A DNA stretch of 51,956 bases, taken from the NCBI GenBank assembly GCA_035533215.1, contig DATLUG010000040.1, forward strand, positions 1 to 51,956, given 5' to 3'. This DNA is from DAHUZL01 sp035533215 (GTDB taxonomy: Bacteria > Chloroflexota > Dormibacteria > Aeolococcales > Bog-877). A program made the translations under genes and the position numbers. The stretch's first letter is position 1; each line of letters starts with the position of its first letter. This document shows positions 42,093 through 50,453 of this stretch, one piece after another. Under the pieces are notes generated by a model. It was given only the letters and a program-made list of their open reading frames with translations. It was not told the DNA's origin and made no database searches.

Positions 42093-44693
42093 ATGGCTGC
42101 CGGCCACACCCTTGCCGCGCCCGCTCACCCCGAACCCATCGGTCGCGACGGGTCGGACCAGACCGCACCTGACCATCGACCGCCCGCCAGGTGGGAGGGG
42201 GTGGTGGAGCGGCTCGGCGTCGGCGGCCGGGTGGTGCTGGACCGGTGGGAGCCGCCGCGCCCCGCCCGCTACGGTCCTCTGCCGGCCGGGCTCGACCCCC
42301 GGCTGGTGGTGGCGCTTCGGCGGCGCGGAATCGCGAGTCTCTACCGTCACCAGGCCCATGCCGTCGACCTCGCCCTGGGCGGCCACCACCTTGCCATCGT
42401 CACCCCGACCGCCTCCGGCAAGACCCTCTGCTACAACCTCCCGGTCCTGAACTCGATCCTTCAGGACGACGCCAGCCGCGCACTCTACGTGTTCCCGACC
42501 AAGGCGCTGGCGCAGGACCAGCTGGTGGAGTTGCAGCAGCTCGCCGACGCCGCCGACATGACGCTGCGGACCCACACCTACGACGGCGACACCCCGCCCG
42601 CGATCCGGGCCGTGCTGCGCGACGCCGGGCATGTGATCCTGACCAACCCGGACATGCTCCACACCGGCATCCTCCCCCACCACACCCGCTGGGTCCACCT
42701 GTTCGAGAATCTGCGCTATGTCGTCCTCGATGAACTGCACACCTATCGCGGGGTGTTCGGCAGTCACGTTGCCAATGTGATCCGGCGCTTGAGCCGGATC
42801 TGCAGCTTCTACGGCAGCCAGCCCACCTTCCTCACCTGCTCCGCCACCATCGCCAATCCTCAGGAGCTGGCCGAGCAGTTGCTCGGGCGAGCGGTCACCT
42901 GCGTCGACGAGAACGGCGCACCGGCTCCGGCCAAGCGGGTGGTGGTGTGGAACCCGCCCCTGGTCCACGCCGCGCTCGGAATCCGGCGCAGCGCTGCGCT
43001 GGAGGCACGGTCGGTGGTCCCGGCCCTGGTCCGGCAGGGGGCTCAGACGATCGTGTTCGGGCGCACCCGTCTTCAGGTCGAGCTCCTCCTCACGTACGTG
43101 CGCCGCGGGCTCGCGGAAGGGTCTCCGGCGGCGGAGCGGGAGACCGCGCCGCCGCCGGTGCGCGCCTACCGCGGCGGCTATCTGCCCTTGGAGCGGCGCG
43201 CGATCGAGGCTGGGCTGCGCGACGGCTCGGTCCGGTGCGTTGTGGCCACCAACGCCCTCGAGCTGGGGATCGACATCGGTCAGATGGAGGCCGCGGTGCT
43301 GGTCGGCTACCCGGGTACGATCGCCAGCACCTGGCAGCAGCTGGGCCGGGCCGGCCGTCGGGGCCGCCCGGCGCTGCAGCTGCTGATCGTGGGTGGGGGG
43401 GCCCTCGATCAGTACGTCGCGACCCACCCCGAGTTCCTGCTCGAGCAGCCGCCCGAGCAGGCGCTGATCAATCCCGACAACCTCCTGGTCCTCGCCGGTC
43501 ACCTCCAAGCCGCCACCTTCGAACTTCCCTTCTCCGATGGCGAGCGCTTCGGCGGTGTCGAGGTCGACGGGCTGCTCAGGCTGCTGGCCGAGGAGGGGGT
43601 CGTGCACCATGCGGGCGGCCGTTGGCACTGGAGCGCCGACGCATTCCCCGCCGAGGCGGTGAGCCTGCGCACGGTGACATCGAGCAATGTGGTCATCATC
43701 GACACCTCCTCGCCCCCGGCCCGCCCGTCGGGCGGGCCGCAAGGCCCATGGGCCGGGACGGGCGGCGGTCGGGCCGGCAGCGGCGCTCGGATCGTCGGCG
43801 AGATCGACGAGTGGGCGGCGCCCCTCACCGTGCACGATGACGCCATCTACATGCACCAGGGGCGCCAGTACCACGTGGAGCGCCTCGACTGGGAGGAGCG
43901 GCGGGCCTATGTCCATCCGGTGGCGGTCGACTACTTCACCGAGGCGGAGGTGCGTGTCAGTCTCCAGGTTCTCGACTGCTTCGCGGGCCCGGAGGGCTGT
44001 GCCGGGCTGACCGCCCAGCGGGCGCACGGCGACGTCCGGGTCAGTTGGCTGGCGGCGATGTACCGCAAGGTGCGCTTCCTCACCCACGAGACGGTCGGGG
44101 CCGGCCCGATCGCGCTCCCCGAGCGCGATCTCCACACCACCGCCTACTGGTGCGTCTTCCCCCCCGAGGTGGTGGCGCGAGCGGGACGGGCGGTGGAGCC
44201 GGGCCTGCACGGACTCGGCCATGTGCTGATGCAGGTCGCGACGCTCACGCTGATGTGCGACCGCCGTGACCTGGGGGTCGCGGCCCAGGTGCGCGCCCCG
44301 GTGCACGGGCTGCCGGCGCGGGAACCCGTGCCCGCGGAGGAGTTCATCGCCGGCCAGCGGGGGCTCGGTGGCCGGCTCCCCCCCGTGGCGGATCCGGTCC
44401 GGTCGGGCGGGATGCCCACCTTGTTCCTGTACGACGCCCACCCGGGCGGGACCGGGCTGGCAGGCCGCCTCTTCGAGCTCCACCAGCTGGTGCTGGCGCG
44501 GGCCAGCCAGCTGCTGAGTCGGTGCCCGTGCCCGACTGGGTGCCCCGCCTGCGTCGGGGCCGTCGCGGGATCAGATCCCCAGGCCAAGGTGATGGCGCAG
44601 GCTCTCCTCGCCGCCGCGGCGACCGGCGCCCCATCCGGCGGCGGCGGAGCCGAGCGTGCGTCCACGGAAGGCGGCGCGGGCGTCTCCCGATGA
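42093..44693 (+). CDS. mrfA: MrfA-like (YprA) DExH helicase with DUF1998 cysteine cluster
   Basis: An 866-residue helicase. Walker A is TPTASGKT (104-111), the DExH box is DELH (213-216), the motif LTCSATIANP follows, and the C-terminal RecA lobe ends in QQLGRAGRRGR. A DUF1998 region closes the protein with CPCPTGCPACVG (C811, C813, C817, C820), the zinc-binding cysteines of MrfA. In Bacillus MrfA with MrfB repairs mitomycin C adducts and cross-links. A Gly/Pro-rich insert lies near residues 543-567. The ATG at 42093 is chosen from the promoter position; ATG 42087 is also in frame. The stop overlaps mrfB (ATGA). Confidence 0.9.
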   Translation: MAAGHTLAAPAHPEPIGRDGSDQTAPDHRPPARWEGVVERLGVGGRVVLDRWEPPRPARYGPLPAGLDPRLVVALRRRGIASLYRHQAHAVDLALGGHHLAIVTPTASGKTLCYNLPVLNSILQDDASRALYVFPTKALAQDQLVELQQLADAADMTLRTHTYDGDTPPAIRAVLRDAGHVILTNPDMLHTGILPHHTRWVHLFENLRYVVLDELHTYRGVFGSHVANVIRRLSRICSFYGSQPTFLTCSATIANPQELAEQLLGRAVTCVDENGAPAPAKRVVVWNPPLVHAALGIRRSAALEARSVVPALVRQGAQTIVFGRTRLQVELLLTYVRRGLAEGSPAAERETAPPPVRAYRGGYLPLERRAIEAGLRDGSVRCVVATNALELGIDIGQMEAAVLVGYPGTIASTWQQLGRAGRRGRPALQLLIVGGGALDQYVATHPEFLLEQPPEQALINPDNLLVLAGHLQAATFELPFSDGERFGGVEVDGLLRLLAEEGVVHHAGGRWHWSADAFPAEAVSLRTVTSSNVVIIDTSSPPARPSGGPQGPWAGTGGGRAGSGARIVGEIDEWAAPLTVHDDAIYMHQGRQYHVERLDWEERRAYVHPVAVDYFTEAEVRVSLQVLDCFAGPEGCAGLTAQRAHGDVRVSWLAAMYRKVRFLTHETVGAGPIALPERDLHTTAYWCVFPPEVVARAGRAVEPGLHGLGHVLMQVATLTLMCDRRDLGVAAQVRAPVHGLPAREPVPAEEFIAGQRGLGGRLPPVADPVRSGGMPTLFLYDAHPGGTGLAGRLFELHQLVLARASQLLSRCPCPTGCPACVGAVAGSDPQAKVMAQALLAAAATGAPSGGGGAERASTEGGAGVSR

Positions 44694-46159
44694 GCGAGGG
44701 GCTTCGGCAGCGGCTTCGGGCGCTGAGCGGCACCGGCGCCATCGCCGCGCGCTCGAGGTCGGCGTCGCACCGGAGCGAATCGGGACCGGGCCCGACCGGC
44801 CAGCGCCGGGCGCCGGCGGGGGGGCGCTTGGGCTTGCCGCCCCTCGCCGGCGCCCGGCCCGGCCCCGGCTGGGCCGGCCTGCCCCGGCTCGGATTCCGGC
44901 TGGAGGACGGCGTCTTCGTCCGCCGGCTCAACGCGGGCGGCGGGACGGAGGGGCTCCAGCCGGCCGGCGCGTCGGTGCTCGCGCTCCTCGCCGGGGACCT
45001 CGCCTGGGCCACGGTCGATCCCGAGACCGTGTGGTTCTTCGACACCGAGACGACGGGCCTCGCCGGCGGCACCGGCACCGTCCCCTTCCTGTACGGGTGG
45101 GCGAGGCAGCTCGCGGGGCGGATGGAGGTCGAGCAGTGGCTCCTCCCGGACCTGGGCGCCGAAGGGCCCCTCGTCCAGCGCGCGCTGGAGCGGTTGGCGA
45201 GCGCGGGAGGCGTCGTCACGTACAACGGGTCCACCTTCGATCTGCCGCTGCTGCGCACCCGCGCGGTCCTCGAGGGCCACGGGCGACCCTGGCACCCACC
45301 GCTGCATCTCGACCTGCTCCCCCTGGTGCGGAGGCTCTTCGGCCACCGGCTCGCCCGCTGCACGCTCGCCGAGGTCGAGCGGCGGCTGCTGGCGACCAGT
45401 CGGCGTGGCGACCTGCCCAGCGCCGAGGTGCCGGAGCGCTATCGGCAGTACCTGCGCCAGGGTGACGTCGACGGCCTGGCCGCCGTGCTGGACCACAACG
45501 AGGTGGACGTGGTGACCCTCGCGCGGCTCCTCGCCCTCCTCGGTCGACAGGCCGGAGGGTCCGTCCAGGAGCCGGCCGACCACCTCGGCCTGGGACGCTT
45601 CTACGAGGCCCGCGGCGCCACCTCGTCGGCGCTGCGCACCTACGCCACGGCGGTGCAGGTGGCGCCCCCGCCCCTGGACCGAGCATCCGCGCGCCACCAG
45701 GCCCGGCTGCTGCGCCGAGAGGGACGGGCCGCCGAGGCCGCCGAGCTGTGGCGCCTGCTGTGGGAGCGCTGGGGGGACCTGGAGGCCGCGGAGGCCCTCA
45801 GCGTGGATCAGGAGCGCCGGCTCGGCGACGTCGAGGCGGCGCTGCGGGTGAGCGAGGCGGCGCTGGGCATTGCCCCTCCTGCGTTGGCCGACCGGTTCGC
45901 CCGCCGGATCTGGCGCCTGGAGCGGCGCCGGGGGCGGCGACCAGCCCGGCCCGGCCGGCGGTCGGCCTCAGCCGCGCCCGTCGCGGGGACCGCGCGCGGC
46001 TGCGTCGACGAGCCGCCGCCCTGGAACGTGTGGTTGCCTGGAGGGGCTTCCTACGAGGCCTGGCAGGTGGCGCGCCGGAGGGGGGCCGCCGGCCGGCTGG
46101 CCGCCCGCCCCGACGACGGCGCCCGCCCGCGACCGGACCTGGTCTCGTTGCCGGCCTGA
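44690..46159 (+). CDS. mrfB: MrfB-like (YprB) DnaQ-type exonuclease with helical repeats
   Basis: A 489-residue protein beginning at the ATG that overlaps the mrfA stop. A RNase H-like exonuclease domain spans about residues 95-290: FFDTETTGLAGGTGT (D118, E120), TYNGSTFDLPLLRTR and LDHNEVDVVTLARLL give the DEDDh-type acidic residues. The C-terminal part (LGRFYEARGATSSALRTYATA, RQARLLRREGRAAEAAELW) looks like tetratricopeptide repeats, as in YprB. The N-terminal ~80 residues are low complexity. With mrfA it forms the mitomycin-repair pair, which acts in the cytoplasm on damaged DNA. Confidence 0.9.
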   Translation: MSEGLRQRLRALSGTGAIAARSRSASHRSESGPGPTGQRRAPAGGRLGLPPLAGARPGPGWAGLPRLGFRLEDGVFVRRLNAGGGTEGLQPAGASVLALLAGDLAWATVDPETVWFFDTETTGLAGGTGTVPFLYGWARQLAGRMEVEQWLLPDLGAEGPLVQRALERLASAGGVVTYNGSTFDLPLLRTRAVLEGHGRPWHPPLHLDLLPLVRRLFGHRLARCTLAEVERRLLATSRRGDLPSAEVPERYRQYLRQGDVDGLAAVLDHNEVDVVTLARLLALLGRQAGGSVQEPADHLGLGRFYEARGATSSALRTYATAVQVAPPPLDRASARHQARLLRREGRAAEAAELWRLLWERWGDLEAAEALSVDQERRLGDVEAALRVSEAALGIAPPALADRFARRIWRLERRRGRRPARPGRRSASAAPVAGTARGCVDEPPPWNVWLPGGASYEAWQVARRRGAAGRLAARPDDGARPRPDLVSLPA

Positions 46160-46193
46160 CCCCGGCCCATCTCCCGGGGGTCCCTGCGCCCCC

Positions 46194-46655
46194 TCAGATC
46201 CGCTGAGCGTCGCGCGGCCCCGTCCCGTGATCCACCCGCCCGCCGCGGCCGGGAAGCGGGGGCGGGATCCTCGCCGCCATCAGGTCGAGGAACGGCGCCT
46301 CGGCCGCCTGGCGCATGAACAGGAGCTGGACCCGCAGGAGCGGGTCGACCATGGCGCCGGCCACCTGCCGCTCGGCCGCCTCCCGGAGCAGCCGAAGGTC
46401 CCCGATCGAGGCGCCCTCCTCGTCGAGCAGCGCCCGGATCAGCGACATGAGCAGGAGGTCGTGCCGGGTGAAATGGCGACGCCCGTGCGGTCCCCGGGTG
46501 GGCCGGACCACACCCAGCTGCTCCCAGTAGCGGACGACCCGGGGGGAAACGCCGACGGCAGCGCTCGCTTCCGCGATCTGCCGGTCGGTGGCGAACGCGG
46601 CCGACTCGGGATCCCGCCCGCCCCCTTGTGTCGTTGCATCACGGATGCGTGTCAT
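46194..46655 (-). CDS. MerR-family transcriptional regulator
   Basis: A 153-residue protein with an N-terminal MerR winged helix (RQIAEASAAVGVSPRVVRYWEQLGVVRP, HFTRHDLLLMSLIRALL), a short coiled region and a C-terminal tail without obvious metal-binding cysteines. The ATG at 46655 is preferred over one at 46670 because the latter overlaps a TACAAT -10 box on this strand. It diverges from an ArsB-like permease gene 48 bases away and probably controls that gene and itself. The ligand is unknown. The lack of Cys makes a classic thiol-metal sensor unlikely. Confidence 0.82.
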   Translation of the reverse strand: MTRIRDATTQGGGRDPESAAFATDRQIAEASAAVGVSPRVVRYWEQLGVVRPTRGPHGRRHFTRHDLLLMSLIRALLDEEGASIGDLRLLREAAERQVAGAMVDPLLRVQLLFMRQAAEAPFLDLMAARIPPPLPGRGGRVDHGTGPRDAQRI

Positions 46656-46703
46656 ATGATGGCCTGACATTGTATTCGAAGGCAGGGTAGAGTTGACAGT
46701 GAG
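46652..46703. promoter_or_regulatory. divergent promoter/operator region
   Basis: Plus strand: CTGACA (46664-46669), 18-base spacer, TAGAGT (46688-46693), then the permease ATG at 46704. An 18-19 base spacer is typical of MerR-controlled promoters. Minus strand: TACAAT just upstream of the regulator gene. Two small palindromes, TCATATGA (46652-46659) and TTCGAA (46675-46680), are present. Confidence 0.5.
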
Positions 46704-47948
46704 ATGGTAACCCAGGTCGGTTTGATGGCGATCTTCCTCGTCGCCGCCGTCGCCATCATGGTGCGCCCGTTCGGGGTCGGAGAGGGCTGGGTCGCGACCG
46801 GCGCGGCTGCGATCGCGCTCGGGACAGGGCTCCTCCCCCTCGCTGCGGCCGGTCGAGGCCTCCTGCTCACCCTCGACGTGCTCGCCTTCTTCGGCGGCCT
46901 CCTCCTCCTCGCCGCGGCCGGTGCCGCTGCCGGTGTCTTCGATCTCCTTCTGCACTTTCTCGTCGCTTGGAGCGGGGGGAGCCCCCGCCGGCTGCTGGTC
47001 GGGACCGCGGTCGCGGGAGCGCTGGTCACCGCCGTCCTGTCCAACGACGCCTGCGTGCTGCTCTTCGCCCCCGCCGTCCTCCGGCTGATCCGCCGCCTCC
47101 ACCTCCCGGCGACGCCGTACCTCCTGGCCATCGCCTTCATCGCCAACAGCGCCTCGCTGGTCCTGCCCATGGGGAACCCCGTCAACCTGCTGATCCTCGA
47201 TCGCGCCCGTCTCCAGCCTCTCGTCTACGTGGCCACGGTCACCCCCGCCGCCGCCGTAGGGACCGCCATCCTCGTCCTGGCGCTGGCGGTGGCGTCGAGA
47301 CGGATCCGGGCCGCCCGATTCCCGGTCCCGGACGTTCCCGGGCCCCCCGACCCGATCCTGGCCCGCGCCATGCTGGTCGTGATCGTAGCCCTGGTGGGAG
47401 CCGATGCCGGGGCCGTGGTGCTGCAGTGGCCGCTGGGAGTGCCCACCCTCGCGATCGGGGCCGCCGCTGCGGGGATCCTGTGGGCCCGCCGCCCCGACGC
47501 CCTTCACCTCCTGCGCGGCGGCGGGGCCTGGGGTCTGCTCCCGCTGGTGCTCGGGCTCTCGGTGCTCGGCAGCGGGCTCGGTGGTCTTCGCCTCCTCGCC
47601 GAGGCGGCAGCGTCGGTGGCTCCTCACGGGACCGGCCCGGGCGCCGGCCTTGCCGTCGGCACCGTCACCGCAGTGCTGTCGGCCACCCTCAACAACCTGC
47701 CCGCGGCGCTCCTCGTCAGCTCCGGCCTCGGTGCCGTGCACCATCTCGGTGGCCTGGCGCTCACCGTGATCGCGGGCGCCGATGTGGGACCCAACCTGGC
47801 TCCGATGGGGTCGCTGTCGACCCTGCTCCTCTTCGCCGTCGCCAGACGGGCCGGCGTGCGCCCGGGCTGGGGCGGGTTCTGGCGCCAGGCCGTCTGGGCG
47901 GGACCGCTGAGCCTGGTCCCGGTCCTGGTGCTGGTCGCCGTGCGTTGA
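46704..47948 (+). CDS. ArsB/NhaD-type (IT superfamily) membrane transporter
   Basis: A 414-residue protein with about ten or eleven membrane helices. VLSNDACVLLFAPAVL and the inverted partner LSATLNNLPAALLVSS are the paired hairpin motifs of the ion-transporter superfamily that includes ArsB, NhaD and DASS carriers, and PMGNPVNLLI follows the first. It most resembles ArsB-like arsenite/anion permeases, but no ArsR or arsenate reductase gene is nearby, so the ion is unsure. It would act in the cytoplasmic membrane. Controlled in all likelihood by the divergent MerR protein. Confidence 0.78.
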   Translation: MVTQVGLMAIFLVAAVAIMVRPFGVGEGWVATGAAAIALGTGLLPLAAAGRGLLLTLDVLAFFGGLLLLAAAGAAAGVFDLLLHFLVAWSGGSPRRLLVGTAVAGALVTAVLSNDACVLLFAPAVLRLIRRLHLPATPYLLAIAFIANSASLVLPMGNPVNLLILDRARLQPLVYVATVTPAAAVGTAILVLALAVASRRIRAARFPVPDVPGPPDPILARAMLVVIVALVGADAGAVVLQWPLGVPTLAIGAAAAGILWARRPDALHLLRGGGAWGLLPLVLGLSVLGSGLGGLRLLAEAAASVAPHGTGPGAGLAVGTVTAVLSATLNNLPAALLVSSGLGAVHHLGGLALTVIAGADVGPNLAPMGSLSTLLLFAVARRAGVRPGWGGFWRQAVWAGPLSLVPVLVLVAVR

Positions 47949-47983
47949 TGGCGGCAGCGGACCGCGCCCCTTGCGACCTTTGC

Positions 47984-47989
47984 TACGCT
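47984..47989 (+). promoter_or_regulatory. -10 box TACGCT before the tRNA-Gly fragment
   Basis: TACGCT lies ten bases before the first base of the tRNA, the normal distance for a tRNA promoter. It is identical to the box before hpd. Confidence 0.5.
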
Positions 47990-47999
47990 GGAGCCCGCC

Positions 48000-48037
48000 G
48001 CGGGAGTGGCTCAGTGGTAGAGCGTCTCCTTGCCAAG
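48000..48037 (+). tRNA. 5' half of tRNA-Gly(GCC), interrupted at the anticodon loop
   Basis: The bases fold as acceptor strand GCGGGAG, D arm GCTC-AGTGGTA-GAGC, and the 5' anticodon stem TCTCC with loop TTGCCAA (anticodon GCC). After one more base the sequence leaves the tRNA: the 3' anticodon stem, T arm with GGTTCGAATCC and acceptor partner are absent. A tyrosine recombinase gene follows, so the break is most simply an attachment site of an inserted element. By itself this fragment cannot make a tRNA. Confidence 0.85.
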
Positions 48038-48112
48038 TGGAACGCCGCGACGGCCTGAAACGGCCCGGTGAGCACGGGCCGCCTGGCACGTAACCTGATC
48101 TCAAACCGATCT

Positions 48113-48200
48113 CATCTGGCACTAGCGGGCGTCCATCTGGCACTTGTGTCGGAGAGTCGTGCTAAGCCTTAGACCGACATCTCGCGCAATGTCGTGCTAA
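48113..48200 (+). repeat. two pairs of short direct repeats near the attachment site
   Basis: CATCTGGCACT occurs at 48113-48123 and 48134-48144, exactly 21 bases apart (two helical turns). GTCGTGCTAA occurs at 48156-48165 and 48191-48200. A looser copy, CCTGGCAC, is at 48082-48089, and CGACAT/ATGTCG form an inverted pair at 48175-48194. They may be recombinase arm sites or regulator sites. Confidence 0.6.
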
Positions 48201-48298
48201 CGTGTGCTCGTTGGACCGACTCTCGGCCCAAAGATCGCGCCACGGACCCGGCGCCGTCCCGGTGGCGACGTGGGGTGCCAGGCCGAGGAGACGGGACG

Positions 48299-49345
48299 AT
48301 GCCCCAGCGACCGAACCAACGGCGACGTCACGCGGTGGACCCTCCCGACCCCGGCACCGGCCCCTCCCTCTGGGACCAAGCCTGGATGGCGTTCATGGCC
48401 CACAAGGCCGCTCGGAACCTGGGCCATGGCGATGAGCGCCGGGTGACGATCGAGCCCGCCAAGGTCGAGCACATGGTCCGAACCTACCGGTGGATCCGGC
48501 GCCGGGTCGATGACTTTCGGGGGGACTGCCAGGCGGGGCTGGCGGGCGGCCTGGGCGCCGTCGATGCTCCCGCCGACTGGACCGACGGGCATACCGACCG
48601 GTTCATGCTGGAACTGGCGGCGGCGGAGGCAGGGCTCTCGGACGAGTCCCGACGCACGGTCCACACCTTCATTGGCGGCTTTCTGCGCTACTGCGCCCGG
48701 CGGACCGATGCCCCCTGGACCCGATCGTACGTGCCGCCCGGCGGAGCGCCTAAGGTCGTCCACCGTCGCCAGCGTCGCACCCCGCTCTCGGCGACCGAGG
48801 AGCAGCGCCTCTACAAGGCGCTGGAGGGGCGGGGGCGCGATGTCATGCTCGCCCGGTTCCTGCTCTTCACGGGCGCCCGACTGAGCGATGCGCTCAGCGC
48901 CACGGTGGACGCCATCGATTGGCAGAACAAGACGATCAAGGTGGTGGGGAAAGGCAACAAGGAGCGATTGCTTGGGCTTGTGAACGCCGACGAGGACCTC
49001 TCGAAGACCCTCCGTGCCTTCGTGCGCGAGCGCCCGGCCACGGACTGCCCGTACCTATTCCTGTCGGTGCGTCGAGATGCCCACGCCCAATACAAGCGCC
49101 TGACGCGCAGCGGGGCGATCACCATGTTTCGCCGCCTGCGGCTGGCCACCGGTGTCGATATTCACGCGCACCTGCTGCGCCACACCTTCTCGCAGCGCAT
49201 GGCCGATGTGCTGCCGATCGAGGACGTGTCGGTCCTGCTGGGCCATAGCCGGACCGCGACCACGGAGATGATCTATGGGCGGCGATCGATGCAGCAGGCA
49301 CTGGAGGCTCAGCGTCGCCGCGGGTCGGTCAAGCCCACGGGCTAG
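48299..49345 (+). CDS. int: tyrosine recombinase/integrase
   Basis: A 348-residue phage-type integrase. The core-binding domain spans residues ~25-145 and the catalytic domain ~160-345. All active-site residues are visible: R194 (FTGARLSDAL), K218 or K221 (VGKGNK), H291 and R294 (HLLRH), H316 (LGHSRT) and the nucleophile Y326 (IYGRR). The ATG at 48299 has GAGGAGA as ribosome site seven bases upstream. It lies about 260 bases from the broken tRNA and so most likely catalysed the insertion. Its stop codon shares the palindrome CTAG with the stop of the convergent regulator gene. Confidence 0.93.
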   Translation: MPQRPNQRRRHAVDPPDPGTGPSLWDQAWMAFMAHKAARNLGHGDERRVTIEPAKVEHMVRTYRWIRRRVDDFRGDCQAGLAGGLGAVDAPADWTDGHTDRFMLELAAAEAGLSDESRRTVHTFIGGFLRYCARRTDAPWTRSYVPPGGAPKVVHRRQRRTPLSATEEQRLYKALEGRGRDVMLARFLLFTGARLSDALSATVDAIDWQNKTIKVVGKGNKERLLGLVNADEDLSKTLRAFVRERPATDCPYLFLSVRRDAHAQYKRLTRSGAITMFRRLRLATGVDIHAHLLRHTFSQRMADVLPIEDVSVLLGHSRTATTEMIYGRRSMQQALEAQRRRGSVKPTG

Positions 49346-50091
49346 AAGGGCTCGACCAGGCGGCCCAACGGCTCTGCTCGCCATTCGGCGATGAGCTGCT
49401 TGGCTCGACGACTGGAGGGGAAGATGGCATACCCATTCTGCCGCCAGCCCGGGGGGAAGGCGGCCAGATAGGACGCCGCGTCGAACCGCTCGCCCGGCGC
49501 GAGGCGGTCGGGCCACTCCCAGCGTGTGCCGGGGGGCTCAGCGCGCAGCTGATGCGTCAGGGCCATGAGCGACATGCGGGGCAGCGCATAGGCTGGACCC
49601 GTGTCGCCTGACCATCCCGCCAGGGCGACGAAGGCGGCCTCCCGGAAGCGAGGATCGGCGATTGACGGGGGCGCGGGTGCTGGGCGACGAGGTGGCCGCG
49701 GACGAAAGCGCGGGTCCTGCACATCGGGCGAGGACGCCGGCGGGGGCGCGGACTTGCGGGCCCGCCACTGCGCCATCACCAGGTCTCGGGGCAGACCCTG
49801 CTCGATGTCCCACTCGGGCGGGATGAGCTCCCCCGTCATCGGGTCTCGACGGACCGTGACCCGAGGGGCCCGATCGACCGCGGCATGAATGATGGCCAGG
49901 GTGGTCGGCCAGATCGGGACCCCCCGCACGTACCGCGAGACCGTCTCGGGATCGACCCCCGCCAGGCGCGCGAATGACTCGAGCGTGTGTCCGCGCTCAT
50001 AGATGAGCTGCCGAAGCTCGTCCGGTGCCAACGGAGCCGTGGCGGGGCTCTCGCCTGAGAGCCGCTCGATCCGACGCACAACCACGGCCAT
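49342..50091 (-). CDS. HTH (XRE-like) protein with unknown C-terminal domain
   Basis: A 249-residue protein. Residues ~25-75 form a helix-turn-helix (DELRQLIYERGHTLESFARLAGVDPETVSRYVRG split into two helices), as in phage-type repressors. Residues ~110-150 are Pro-rich. The C-terminal ~100 residues (FREAAFVALAGWSG, RLAPGERFDAASYLAAFPPGW) match nothing I know. The ATG at 50091 lies six bases after a TAGCCT box with a good -35 box, so the mRNA is probably leaderless. As the gene facing the integrase, it may control excision or transfer of the element. Confidence 0.72.
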   Translation of the reverse strand: MAVVVRRIERLSGESPATAPLAPDELRQLIYERGHTLESFARLAGVDPETVSRYVRGVPIWPTTLAIIHAAVDRAPRVTVRRDPMTGELIPPEWDIEQGLPRDLVMAQWRARKSAPPPASSPDVQDPRFRPRPPRRPAPAPPSIADPRFREAAFVALAGWSGDTGPAYALPRMSLMALTHQLRAEPPGTRWEWPDRLAPGERFDAASYLAAFPPGWRQNGYAIFPSSRRAKQLIAEWRAEPLGRLVEPF

Positions 50092-50097
50092 GCACGC

Positions 50098-50126
50098 AGG
50101 CTAGCAGCCGCCGGCGCCTTTCACAA
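50098..50126 (-). promoter_or_regulatory. promoter of the HTH gene
   Basis: On the minus strand TTGTGA, a 17-base spacer, TAGCCT, then six bases to the ATG. This is one of the best -35/-10 pairs in the window and predicts a leaderless message. Confidence 0.65.
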
Positions 50127-50453
50127 CCTATTGACGCGCAGTAGACGGTGTGGGATGGTGTCCCGGCGGGGCGGCCCCGTCCACGCAGCCTTGTGAGCTG
50201 CGCGATGTGTAAGCCGTCTCCCGAGTGCCCCTGGCCGCCCCGCTCTCGCCGTCGCGATCCCCGTGACAATCGGTACGCACACTTGCCCGCAGCGGCGATG
50301 GCATCCATGATCATGCGTGGTGCATGGAGGCACAGTCATGGGAGCGAGACACAACGCGGACACGCGCAAGGTCACGCGATGAGGTGGTCCTGGGGTCGGT
50401 CGCCTGAGCGGCCCTGCGCAGACGCATTGCCTGGAGCGACGCGGACTGTGCAG
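50127..50453. other. element intergenic region with inverted repeat
   Basis: About 330 bases upstream of the divergent element genes. CGCAGC and GCTGCG (50184-50189, 50197-50202) form an inverted repeat with a 7-base spacer and may be an operator. No convincing gene is seen; codon-like composition is weak on both strands. Confidence 0.4.

Noticed and set aside
39921..44483. A 1,520-codon open frame on the minus strand opposite mrfA and the large Pro-rich gene
   Set aside because: It is a shadow of two well-supported plus-strand genes. Its translation is Arg/His/Gly/Pro-rich with no domain, as is usual on the opposite strand of GC-rich genes.
46967..48058. A plus-strand open frame reading through the permease end into the tRNA
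   Set aside because: It is out of frame with the permease, Arg/Pro-rich and runs into the tRNA fragment, so it is not a gene.
48000..48300. Group I intron in the tRNA-Gly anticodon loop
   Set aside because: Such introns are followed by the 3' tRNA half within a few hundred bases. No T arm or 3' half appears, and an integrase gene follows instead.
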